Assembly: GCA_011009095.1 (NCBI GenBank)
Contig: VTPC01000493.1
Coordinates: 1-64,000, forward strand
Reading direction: 5' to 3'
Length of the DNA stretch: 64,000 nt
Source of the DNA: Ignelater luminosus
Taxonomy: Eukaryota > Arthropoda > Insecta > Coleoptera > Elateridae
Part shown: in pieces, positions 39,866 through 51,800 of the stretch
Layout: each line of letters begins with the position of its first letter
How positions within the stretch are numbered: position 1 is the stretch's first letter
Translations under genes and position numbers: made by a program
Notes under the pieces: model-generated
Database searches by the model: none
The model's input: the letters and a program-made list of their open reading frames with translations, nothing else
What the model was told of the DNA's origin: nothing

Positions 39866-42800
39866 AATGTTCTTTGAATATTACCTGTCAGGTTATTTAG
39901 CTCGTGTTAGCGCAAAATTCTAAAATTTCCGTTGTAATTTTTATCGCACTCCATTACGATGGAATTTTTAGTTTTGATATTTCTGTTATAGTTAGTCGTT
40001 ACATTGAAGTGTCATCAGGTTATTTACAACAATAATAAAAAATGAAAACCTTGTTATACTTTGATCCCTTAATTTTTTGTAGAAGTGTGTTGTTTACGGG
40101 TAATTCCCATTATTAATAAGTGATTAACATCTTTTGCGCCGTGTTCTAATTCTCGTAAATGGATATTGATTTTAGCGCGTCGTAAAAGTCGATAATAAAA
40201 ATGTAATTCGTAAATAAAAAATTGTAACTTGATATTGAATTAGAATAGTATTTATTTTTTGAACATCTTGATGATAGAAAATATGATAAACTAGAAATTC
40301 GAAACGTAGAAACAACATGTGTTTATTATTCGTGCACTAAAACCACAAGAGCTGATGCTTACAGCAGAAATAATCTTGATATCTGGAACTCAATATCATT
40401 GTGGGCATCATATATAAGTGATAAGTACGGTTTGATGTGTAGAGTTTGCACCTGTTTTTGAGCCACCGCAGGTGGCCTCTTGAGATAGCAAAGCCTTACC
40501 CTATAACAAAATGAGATCAAAATTCAGAACAGTAAATAGTTTGCTTAACGCAGAACTCTATCATATTCTTGCAGAACACGCATTTAGTAAACTTAAACAT
40601 TGAACATGTTGTACATTGATGATGATAGTGATATCAAAATATCAATAATAAAAGAAACAAGAAAATTAATTTATTCCTACACTGTATATAATATACAGAT
40701 TATAATAATGTTCTTTATCACTCGATAGAAAACATCTTGAGGCGGTTTTTATTTTTATTGAAAAATTTCCTTTACGTGAAACATTTCGAAGAAAGCATCA
40801 GCTTTTATTTATTTACGTACTAATTATGACTAATATACGAAAAACATCAGAAATTTTTATAATTTTTAGTTGAAAGATACTATAGCTACGGGAAATTCCT
40901 ATTAAATTCTATTATACTCATATTCTATTCGTCAAGTATAATTGGTTTTTATCTTATCATAATGCATAATATTAAAAAGATGATGCTGTTTTATTTGTTT
41001 AATATTCTCACATGCTCAACTGTAATTATAAGAAATAGTATCTCATTTTCAAGTACACCACTTAATAGAATCACCCCATATATAGACGTAATTGATGTCA
41101 TTAATGTTTATTTAATAGATACTAAAGTCCTTCAATAAATTATAAAATTAAAGTAAATGAGAAAAAACATCTTATCAGAGAATTTAGAATTAATAAAGGT
41201 ATCAGTATTCTACGTTATATAAAGTAAATTAGGTATTGTTTTGTTTTACATAACTGTAGTTTTGTTTTGTTTGTTTTGTTTTTTAACATTTATACAAAAA
41301 GCAGTACTTTCAAGTATATAATTAATAATTATATTGTGTGAAAATTTAATTTAAGCTATCTATTGTTTATTTATCTATAAATCATTGATTCCAAGAATTA
41401 AATACACATTAAACTAGTGGTTACATAATATGAGGATTATAAATTTAAACACCTGCCAATACAGTGCCAACTAGAAAACCGCGGATTGTTTTTATGCCTT
41501 TTCTGCAAAACAGTTAATTATATTTTATAGTGCATATTTTTACATAATAATATTTTCTTTTTTGTACTAGTTTAGATCATATGATCAAAAAAACCTCAGT
41601 TCATGGGTTGCTTAATGAAATTCTACTGTATTGTTTTTATTAGCTATTCAAGCACGTGTGTTTGTTCCAGCTGTTTGAATATTTTAGCAATTTAAATATA
41701 CCAGGAAATGTCATATGTTGTATCCATAAAAAAGTGACAAAAGAAAAATTATGCCTTAAAAAACATATAAAAATGAGTATGACACATGAAGTTTTTTGTT
41801 TTACAACAACTCTTGATATTTTTTGCATTTCTCATATTAATAGGATTTTTTTCTGAGGCATCGTTGGGAAACGCAAACAACATTTATTCGCCGTTTCGCA
41901 TACGTTTCTAATAAAACGTCTGTGTTTTGTTTTGCTTACTTTCTCCGTATCGCAATAATCTTACCTGCTTGCCTACTTTTCATTTGTTTTCATTTCATTT
42001 TTGGACATTTTTTTGTCTTCAGAACATGTATTTCCAGTGCTCTTTTATTTGAATTTCCACTGTCATATTTGTAGGTGTTACGTATTTTATTTCTTCGAAC
42101 GTATCAACTATCTTTCTCTACCTTATGAAATATTAGATAGTTTTTTATCATTTGTATTCCAAGATTTACGTTATGTTCTTTGAACTATTGTCCATGGACC
42201 ATATACACAGTAACCTAGTGAAACAAATATTCAAACTGTTTTGTGTAAATTTTTTCTATTTCTTTCTTTATTTTCATTTTTTCCTAGATTTTCTATCGCA
42301 TTTTGTATCAAAAAATTCGAAAAATTAATTTTCCCGAAAAACGATCCAAAACCGATAAGGATGTTATATTGTCAGGACTGCAAAGGACGTTCCCTTCTCC
42401 TAACTATACAAAACATAAGTCAAAATGGTGTCAATAGTGTTGACGAATTTGAACCTCTATGTTTATTGCTCATAAATATAACATGCGGTCATGCTTTTTT
42501 TACTTATGCTGCTTTACCCCTAACTCGATGAGTATCGTACTGGGAATAATGAGAACATTAGTTAAGTTCAAACTGAACACATTAATTAATGTATCATGTT
42601 AATCAATCAAGAAGCAACTCAATTGTTGAGATTTTATTCATAGAACATTTTGTTTGCCAGGACCTGGGTCATAACAAAAATTTCGAGTCCAGTATTTTGC
42701 AATTTATCTCTCAAGCTTTCGGGCTTTAAGAAGAATGTAACGATGACGCTTTGTCGGTGCAAATGATGAACAGAATATTTATCTAAATTAATATTAAACA

Positions 42801-42870
42801 ATCAGCAAAAATGGACTCAGGAATTGCAGTTGCAAAGAAATACAGTTTACTAGCAGAGGTGACTTCGTAT
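39866..42870. other. AT-rich intergenic DNA, no gene seen
   Basis: Very AT-rich, with T-rich simple tracts near 41260-41285. Open frames (41640-41856 on both strands, 42001-42183, 42241-42531) show no domain. Nothing else is supported. Confidence 0.45.
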
Positions 42871-43279
42871 ACAGTGTGGTCCAAGACGATTCAGGGTTCC
42901 CAGCGTCCTGGAAAACCTGGAAATGTCAGGGAATATAAAATGGTCAGTTTCTTTACAATAAGGTGGAGTGTGTTGAGTGGGTACAATTGGTTGTCTTTAT
43001 GCGATATCTGGCTTATTGGCGCTGTTTCAGACAAGCGGGATATTATTTTTGCAGTCTGTAACACTATACATTGGGCGAGTTTAGCCGGGCCTAGGGTTGC
43101 CACCTGTCCGAGACAAAAATTCCCTCGTCACTTCGAAAAATCCCGATTCACAATGAAAAAAAAGTCACACACGAAATAATTTTCTTAACTATCCCAAGGC
43201 TACCTTTTCTATCTTGAAATTAAATGTGACAACAAAATCTAATATTATAACCTGCTTTCTAAATGTTAGTGGGAAATGA

Positions 43280-43526
43280 TTTTTGAGACATTTTCTACTA
43301 GAAATTCAATTAAGTAAAAAAGGTACAGATCAAAGAATTATCTACCAAACTCCAAATTTTCAGTCATTTATGTCCTATAGTTTTTAAATGTAACCCAAAA
43401 TACGATCGCATGCTTTGCTTTGATCTACACCCGTAACGTTTTCCAAATCAACAAGAAATGAGGAAAGGTAGAAAAAAACATTTTCTGCTAATATCTCAAA
43501 AATAGGCTATTTGACCCACCCTGTAC
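43280..43526 (+). repeat. Repeat family copy 1, ends CACCCTGTACAG
   Basis: It shares with 52005-52310 the blocks GACATTTT.TACTAGAAAT at the left, then AATAT.TCAAAA..AGGC and a CACCCTGTACA terminus at the right. The middle is diverged. It is probably a short non-autonomous DNA element. Confidence 0.55.
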
Positions 43527-43959
43527 AGTTATGAAAATGCCAGACAATAAAAACTTATAATCCAGAGGGCTCTAGAATTCTAACGGCGGTTCTAGGGAAT
43601 ATTTATCAAGCCAATATTGTAAAATAGGTATGAAAACATTCAAAAGATTTAACTTGATGGCTTGGGTAATGTAAAACGTCAGGCTGTAATTAGCCATTTG
43701 CGTCGAGCAAACACGCATAAAAAATTTGAAAATTAAAACAAAGCATGTCTGTTGCTAATTATGTTGAATCATCTAATAACAATACCACTAATAATAAAAT
43801 TTCATGTTGATAACCAAAATTTACCGAATTTGGTAAGAAATGAAGGTTAGGAAGAGGCATGATATTTTACAATTATGCCGAAAATGTAAAAGGTATGATC
43901 TGGAAATTTATGGAAAGGTTACTGAAAAACCTGTAAAAATCAGGGAATTCTATTGTTTT

Positions 43960-44222
43960 AAACTACTTGGAACCCTGAAATTGCAACAAATAGGAAACAT
44001 TTTAACTAACTGCTATACAGAAATGAAAGTACACAGAAAGGGGATAACACGTTAGCGTTGTGTTAGTGGATGAATTTTACTTTATCATGATAATATTGAA
44101 GGTATCTGCACATTAGTTGACAAAAAAATCTCACAACTACAAGGGTTATGTGGTACTTTCATTTCCGTATAGCAATTGGTTAAACTTTTTCTCATTTGCT
44201 GCAAACTTTTTGAACCACACTG
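43960..44222. mobile_element. Long-armed foldback element, 60-80-bp arms
   Basis: The arm from 43982 and the reverse complement of about 44140-44200 agree at roughly 50 of 60 aligned bases, including the 13-bp identity GAAATGAAAGTAC and TGCTATAC. Weaker similarity continues outward to the ends. The loop is about 90 bp. Transcription through it would give a long double-stranded hairpin. Both arms have an open frame reading LTNCYTEMKV, which is a mirror effect of the repeat and not evidence of a protein. Confidence 0.7.
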
Positions 44223-45360
44223 AACAATAATTGTATAGACTTTGAAGATGAAAGTGACTCTCTTCGAACTCATACTCCAATTGGAAAAAGTTACAGGAAA
44301 TCGTCATTTTCATATTTTGTTTGTTTCTTAGAATATCTAGAATTTAGAAATATCGTTTCCATGTTATGTCATTAAAAGGCCATTTCCGTTCAAAGGTCTC
44401 CTCACAACTGTCCAAAAATCTTACAGACCGTCGTTCTGTTTCAGTTACTTGTTTGTTGATCATCACTACTTTGAAGCTCATTATTTAATATTGCAGCAAA
44501 ACTGAAAACATTCTTGAGGAATCTAATTTTTGTTTAAAGGTCACAAGTTGTAGTTTTAGATGATTTCTAACAATTCTCGTAAATGATTTGGTCTGCTATG
44601 TATGGTTAGATATTGATCGCGGATAAACAAGTTACTTCTGAAAACAAAAAGTAGAATTTGTAGAAGGTTAATTGGAGTTCCAATTTATGATTTTTAGTAT
44701 GCTACCATCGAAGCTCAGGTATTGGTTATAAAAAAACCTTTTTGGCGATGCCCATCAAGCAAAAACAGAAATAAAAGATTCAAATTAAGGTCGAGTAGAT
44801 TTTTTGCAGATTGTACTTCCTATGTTAGTATCAACAGTTCTCTCGAGTTGCCCAGTTTTATTTCGATTGAACGAAAAAACCTCCTTTTATTACTGAGCTG
44901 TGTATTTGATGCATGGAGGCTCACTAAAAAGATCTTTTTAGTTTACATACTAAATTGAAATCATTCTAAGTTATGTCGACTATTAAACAGACTATTCATT
45001 CAATTCTCAATTCTCTCATTCAATTCAATGTCCGGCGGGTAAAGTCAAGGTGCAATTATTGCCAGTCTTATTATCATTATGTATTAATAAAACACAGCAA
45101 TGATTGGTCATTTTTAAAGTTTTGTTTAAGTCAAACAAAACAAAAAAAAACAAACCAGTAATAAATCAAACAAAAACATTATGCTGTTATAGACCGTGTC
45201 AAAATCGTAGTATTTACAGCCCACCGCACAATTCGACAAATTATATTCATCAGTTATTATTTTGCACATATTATCTCACAGATTCTTCCCCTTTAGCAGG
45301 AAAACAGGAAAATTTTAATTTTTGTTCGCAACTGTTATCGAAAGTGTGATAAGGTAGAAT
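44223..45360. other. Intergenic DNA, no gene seen
   Basis: No coding domain or clear repeat structure was recognised. Confidence 0.45.
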
Positions 45361-45872
45361 ATCCGCTAATATGACGACACGCGATAATTCTTAGTAAGCA
45401 CTTCTAGTAAACTCGACATTACATTTAAATGTCCTTCATTCGTGAGTGAGTTGTATGGTTGTATATTGTAACCGTACGATCATTATACGCAAACGATAGA
45501 ACAGCTGCTGGTGTAAGCTTGGGGAAATGTTTTATATCTCGCTATAAGTGATACAGATAGTCTTGGGTGTTCAAACGTACTGTTTGTGTAGGAGGCGGTG
45601 TTCAAATGAAGTGTTACATTAACGTGTAATTTTTTCATTTGCAGTGATTTGTGCGGTAAAAACTATCGCGTAATCGTTTCTTCGAATAGAACAAACGGTA
45701 TTTTAAATGATTACTTTAAAAGCTAGCAAAAACAACCTCCATACAAGTTATCCGGTCGAGAGGATAACCATAAACGTTTTTCATTAACCCTTACGTTATT
45801 TTAATTCATTGTTTAAAATCTACTTAATAAAAAAATAATTCTTCGCGTATTTAATTAAAATTTTTCAAAAAA
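45361..45872 (+). promoter_or_regulatory. Presumed promoter and 5'UTR of the SLC16 transporter gene
   Basis: About 500 bp before the start codon, somewhat richer in GC than the flanks with several CG-containing motifs. No TATA box or splice site could be fixed with confidence. The start codon lies in the context AAAAAAATGACG. Confidence 0.35.
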
Positions 45873-48800
45873 ATGACGAAAAATAATAGTAATGGTGATG
45901 TTGGCGCCAACGCGCTTCTTATGGGTGGCCCGAAAAAAAATTCCACTTCCGCAGAAGCCTGTGGAAAAATACAAAATGCAACCAGCGACGCAGTGGGCCG
46001 TAGACTTGCTGTTAAATATCAAAATATCCCACAAAATGATTCAAAACAAATTAAAGGTAATTTTTTCTGTACATATTTGCATAAATTTAAAGAAATATTT
46101 AGGTATGTAACATACGCACACGCACTAACATCTTTCGACTATAACATGATAAAATTTATGATAAAGTAAACAAAAATGAACTTTGATAACAAAAGAATTT
46201 TGTAAATGATCAAAACAGTTTCACGCAATACGAAATATCCTGTACAAAAAGTAAACTTAAACCGTGCAGGGTTATTTTAAGTTAACGTTCTTTGTTTCCT
46301 TTGTTTTAAAGACTACGGATGTTATTAGAAACGTTCATTTATTTCTAGAAAATCTTTAAAACAATTTTTCTTTCGGAGAAGTTACGGTTTAAATACTTTC
46401 TGTACATTCACCCCCGTAACTAAACTTGCAAGAAGACAGAGACGGAATCGATTCTGAAATAAAACTTGATACCAAATAATCTATACCGCCGAATGAAAAC
46501 TTTTGTTGTATAAAATTATTTCAGTACGTTCATTTTTATTGACTTAATTTGAAATCAATTTATTGAGAAATACACATCAACACACGGCTATCTTTAGAAT
46601 TCATAAAGAATAGAGCGTAGGTGTTTCAAACTTTTACAAGTTGGAGAGGGTTGGATATTACTGATAATTACTGGTTTTGAAAATGATCAATTTATTGGAG
46701 GAGATAAGACATAGTGGAGTGGGTATTTACTTTTTTAACCGCAGTTTTGAATGAGAATAGGTACTGATAACATAAAAGTCAACCCAGTCAATTACTTCTG
46801 GTTTATATCTTTAAAATAACGTCACGTGTAACGTCATTTTTCAGATGATGAACTGAGAAATTTGTTGTTACATACCATTTTGAATAACCAGATCAATCCG
46901 CGTCGCAATTAATCAGGCTGTGAAACATATCTAAAATTATATTTCATAATTAGACTGTCATCTTTGAAAAATTTAAGTTAGATATCTGTTACAACAATAA
47001 ATTTCATCAAATTTCCACTTTGAAAGAGATAATGTTTCACCGCGTTTTATCTAAAATGAAGGATGGTTTAATGTTTATTAAATTATGGCAATTCTTGCAA
47101 GCATTTAGCAAACAAATGTATTTCTGGTGTTTGTTGATATAACTTCTGTTTGGAAGGTCGTTTTTGAGAATATCTTCGTATGCCAAAATTACTTGATTGG
47201 TGTAATAGTGAACGCGATCAAAAATAAAATTTAGGCCTTTAATTGCTTGACATCTTAGACTAACTGTTAGCTTTCAATGTTTTATAAGGCAAAGTGTCAC
47301 TGGATATTCTCACTTCAGATTTCATGACTTTGATAAACAGGAATTCAATTTCTCAATAGCAAAATATAGTTTTTGGCATAGAATGAAAATGTTTTGTTGA
47401 AGATCTGTGACATCTAAACAAAACAGTTACAACTGAGATAGAAAATTTGCCTTTCTATAGCTTGTATCAAATTTACCTAAGACAGCCGTTACTACTAAAA
47501 ATGTGAATTGTTGATTGGTATTAGATTAAGGAATCGTATTTTACTTAATGACTATTTTGGCCGATATGATATGTTAAAGAAGGCTAGATCAGATATCTTT
47601 TCGGTTTCACTTTTAGCACTTTGAATCCTCGAGTTGTCCAGTTAGAAATCACTTCCAGATTGGATCTTCAAATCCAGAAGTTTAATATTGGCTTGTTTTC
47701 CCATTGTTTGAATATTGAAACCTGAACTCCAAATGGGCCCTTGAAGAGGCTCAAAATGATTTATCTGCTGAAATCATATATTTAGAAATAAATTCTTTAG
47801 TTAAATCAATAAATATTGTATAAATAAAACTTTGCAAATATTTTTGTTAGGTTAGCTTTGATTACTTCTAGAAATATTGAATCGTAAACCATCTTTTTCC
47901 ATTTTGTTGTTATTAGAAAAATAAATAAGGGTGACTACATTTTGCAAATACCTTGTAGGATTGTTTGAATCACATTTATTTGGAATTAATAAAGTTTAAT
48001 AACCTGACTATTAAAAACTTCCGTAGATATTTTCTGTTTATTGTTTTTAAACGAACGAAGTGATAAAAATGAAACTTACGCTGTAATAAGAGAGAAACTA
48101 TAAAAACAAATTTAACATACTGAGAAAATCATAATAACCTAGAATAATTTTAGGTCGTTTGGTATTACGAAAATAAATTTTTAACGTGTGTTGGTTTAGA
48201 ACAATGAAACTGATCTTAATTGGTGAGTTAAATCAATATTGTAGGTAGGTCATAAAACACAAGCTGACCGCTACATTTTCTAGGTTCTCTGACAATAAGA
48301 TGTTGGCAGTTTACAGTGTTGCAAAATTTATAACCGTTTTATTGAATTAATTTATGGCTTGGTCGTGTGGAAGGATTTGCCAAAATTTGATTGTTACACA
48401 TGCTATCTTCCAGCCATTCAGAAATAATTATTTATAGATTTTTGTTTTAATTCTGAGATCTTCTAGAATTATGTAAAAGAATATAAACATTTTTTTTTGT
48501 TTTATGGGGTTATTATAAATCATAATACACATGATGTCCCAAGAGAAATATGCCCAAATAACACGACTACAAGTTTTACTAAATGACTAAATTTTCTTGT
48601 CTTTTGCTATGGAAACAAACCTTGCTTATTATAAGTTTAGTATTATTTGTTGTTTAAAATTTTTAAACTCGAACAGTTTTTGGATAAATCCAATTTTTTC
48701 TCCGGGACATTCTATATCGAAAAATGAATTTGATCTCTTACGCCGTTCTTTTGCTTGATTCGAACTGTGAAAAAGTCATAGTAAAGTAAAAAGTGAATAT

Positions 48801-51800
48801 CAAAAATTGCTTATGTTAAATCAAATTTGCTCATTGATTGTATTGTATTCATTCTGACATCTTGTTATAAAATCGAAATCAAAACATAATTTTACATAAC
48901 ATACGCAGAAATATTTCAGATTGCTCAAGTTATATTTAGTATGGTACAAAAGAGCAGTTTAGTTTTTCAAATTCACTGCACAATATCAAACTTTTTTATT
49001 TTTTAGAATTTCTCATACTATTTTGAACAATCCATACCATTCTCCGTGTAATCAGGAGAATATCAATTGGGCAAAATACATAACCTTTATTAGGAAGAAA
49101 TGCTTTTTTTGTAACAATACATTATTTCATTGTATTTGCAAATCTGGTGAGAATCGAAAAATTCCAAAAGAATCTATTGTTTAATTGACCAAAATCTCAA
49201 TTACAGTTGTAGTAAGAAAAATTCTTTAGATATGCTTCGTTTCCAGGAAAAACCAAATCGATATTACACATTTTGCTCGTAAAGTAATTTTATTTTCTGT
49301 TTCCAAAGGAGATATTTATGGCTTTTCTTGGTATCTTTATATCTCTTAATGAATCTACAACTTTAAATGTAGAAACGCCCAGTGAAGAAATTTCGATCAA
49401 AATATCTGTATTTTATTACTAGATGAATCCGACCCTGTATCAATAAATATCGTATATTCACACTTTTGCCCCATTCTACTTCAATACAGAAGCGTAAAAA
49501 TCATTTCCCTAATATACCGATAAGAAGAGAGAAAAAACCGTAAATGACTTGAACCGATAAAGGTTAAGTGAAATGATGGGAGGAGGTGCAATTTAATGTG
49601 TTAAAATGAAAGTCATGGTTGTTTGGAAATGACCGTGAAAAATTATAATATAGATACTTTCTCAATTTTTCTTTTGTTTTTGTTTTTATTTTTATTTTTG
49701 CGGTTAGATTTATATAATCAAAATTAGATTTTTTTAGAGTTAGGCGCAACGCGCAAAATAAAATTAGAAAGCAACAAGAAAAGCTTAACATTTTAATTAG
49801 GCGTTGTTTGAAAAAGTGTTGCTAACTTACAGGCAAAATAAATAGGAAGTTCTGAAATAGTCCATAAAAAAAAGATTGATTACATTGTTGACAACTAACA
49901 AACGTTAAACAGTTCAATTTGAAACATACAGGTTTGAATTTCAGAACCAGCAGCAGCTTTTGTTTCATATGCTTACTATTTTAGGTTATCTAAAATTACC
50001 AATTACTTAAAAGGATTCTCCAGGAATTAGTTATTTACGTTTATTCAAGTAAAATTTATTGACGTAATTAAAATTCGGTAGTGGTTATCTTTAAAAAACA
50101 ATTGTGAAATCCGTCAAAACAAGACTTATTTGGTCCAAAATACAAAGAACAATTTAATTCGTGTAATTTAAAATTCACTCATGTCAGGTGATTTGATTAT
50201 AATAATTAATTCTTTAATTGTTATGACTATGAGGTCACACGACCTAATTTAATAATAAAACTGCATATATTTTTAATTTTAATAACAAAATTTATTGTTC
50301 TTACGTAAAATATAATAATTTTCAAAAAAAGTACCTACAACCTTGAGCCTTTTCTAAGTAAACAAATTAGTTATCTCATTTATCAAAAACTATATTAAAG
50401 ATAAAATCGTGTCATAGAAAAAACGTCACTTTAAATCTATGTGTGTCAAGATTCGCTTTTGTTATTCTTATTTCCTCTTAACGTAGATTTTTCTGCGGTA
50501 TTAATTACAGAAACCCTAGAAAAATTAAAGGCGAGAAACCATATCGAAATTAAAATGTTTTCTTGATTATTTCGGAGAATTTTAAATGATGAGCTGCAAA
50601 AACCATTCATAATCAAGCATTTAGGTTGAGGTTAAACCAGTGAAATCCGCCAGGTAATCCGGTTTTGTGCTGTTTCCTGAATTGCTTCAATTAGCATTTA
50701 ATTTGAAGCTTTAGAGATAATTAACATTTAATAGCAGATACATATGAAATGTTTAGTTTTCATGAAAAGTGTTTTTGTATAGGCGGACTGTTGGTTCAAT
50801 ATTATTTTTCTGATGATAGTGCGTCGATGGTCGATCAAACGAAAATATAGATAAGAATGCGAACGATAAATAAAATTATTTAATTAATGAATTTTTATTA
50901 CGCAGTTAATGTTTTGTATATTTAATATTTCTAGACAAATTGTAGACGTACTTAAAATTTTATTTTCTTTAAATACAAGCGTTTTTATCTGCTTTTGCTG
51001 ATTTCTCAATAAATCTACACCCTCTCCGTTTTTTAATATTGATGAATATACCTAGAACCGTTACGGGATGTAAGGGACTGTTTGACCGACTTTGTAATAT
51101 TTTATTTTTCTTTATCTCTTTGCTTCTGTTCTACTTATTGTTAGTTAATTCAGACAAAGAATCAATTTCCAAGAAGGTATAGTCTTCTCGTTTTTTCTAT
51201 ATTGTTATCATTGCCACCATATCAGGTCATTTGTCATTTGCATTAATTTTATAAGGCCGTATCTACATAAACAATACTGAATGATTCAACTCTGTCAGTG
51301 TCACTTACTGTTAACTTACAATACAAGAAATTAATTTCCAAGAAGGTGATAGTTTTGTTTTTCCGTGTTGTTATCATTACCACCGTATCGAATCATTTGC
51401 ATTCATTTTTTAAGACCGTAGCTACCGAATGTTGATTAATATCGTATGATTCATGAGTCGGATGTGGTTATGTCTTTTTGCAAACTGTATTCGTGAGGCA
51501 ACGGTCTTTTTATAAAGCAACTGTTGTGGTTAGAATTTCTAGATTTCCTAAATAGATTTGTGGAAGGAAAGAAAAACATTTTTAATCGAGCTTCTGGTGG
51601 TGGTAGTGGTGGTAGAAGGTAAGAAACGTTTGAATATACTTTTTGAGTGATACTACGCAATTCTGATGATGATGTAGATTTTACCAAGAGCCAGAGCACA
51701 CATTTATTTTTATTTTTATCTTATTACTGTGCTGAAAATGTTTAGGACGCAGAAAATGTTTCTCTCAGAGAGAAACAAGTCTTGTTTAGTATTTGGTTAA

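Larger units (their letters stand above)
42871..44222. mobile_element. Nested inverted-repeat transposon cluster
   Basis: The outer ends match: CAGTGTGGTCCAAGACG starts at 42871 right after TA, and the reverse complement of the right end starts CAGTGTGGTTCAAAAAG at about 44222. CAGTGTGG ends with a TA target are the style of Tc1/mariner elements. Inside, CAGGGTTCC (42892-42900) and GGAACCCTG (43969-43977) form a second inverted pair in hAT style, followed by related CCTGGAAAACCTG / AACCTGTAAAAATCAGGGAAT blocks. A separate repeat copy (about 43280-43526) lies between them. I see no transposase. The nesting order is uncertain and the open frames here are not genes. Confidence 0.5.

Noticed and set aside
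42811-43179. 122-codon plus frame
   Set aside because: It runs across the ends of the nested transposons, and the repetitive GKPGNVREYK part is translated terminal-repeat DNA.
43840-44273. Similar peptides (LTNCYTEMKV) read from both strands
   Set aside because: They arise from the two arms of an inverted repeat, not from a protein family.
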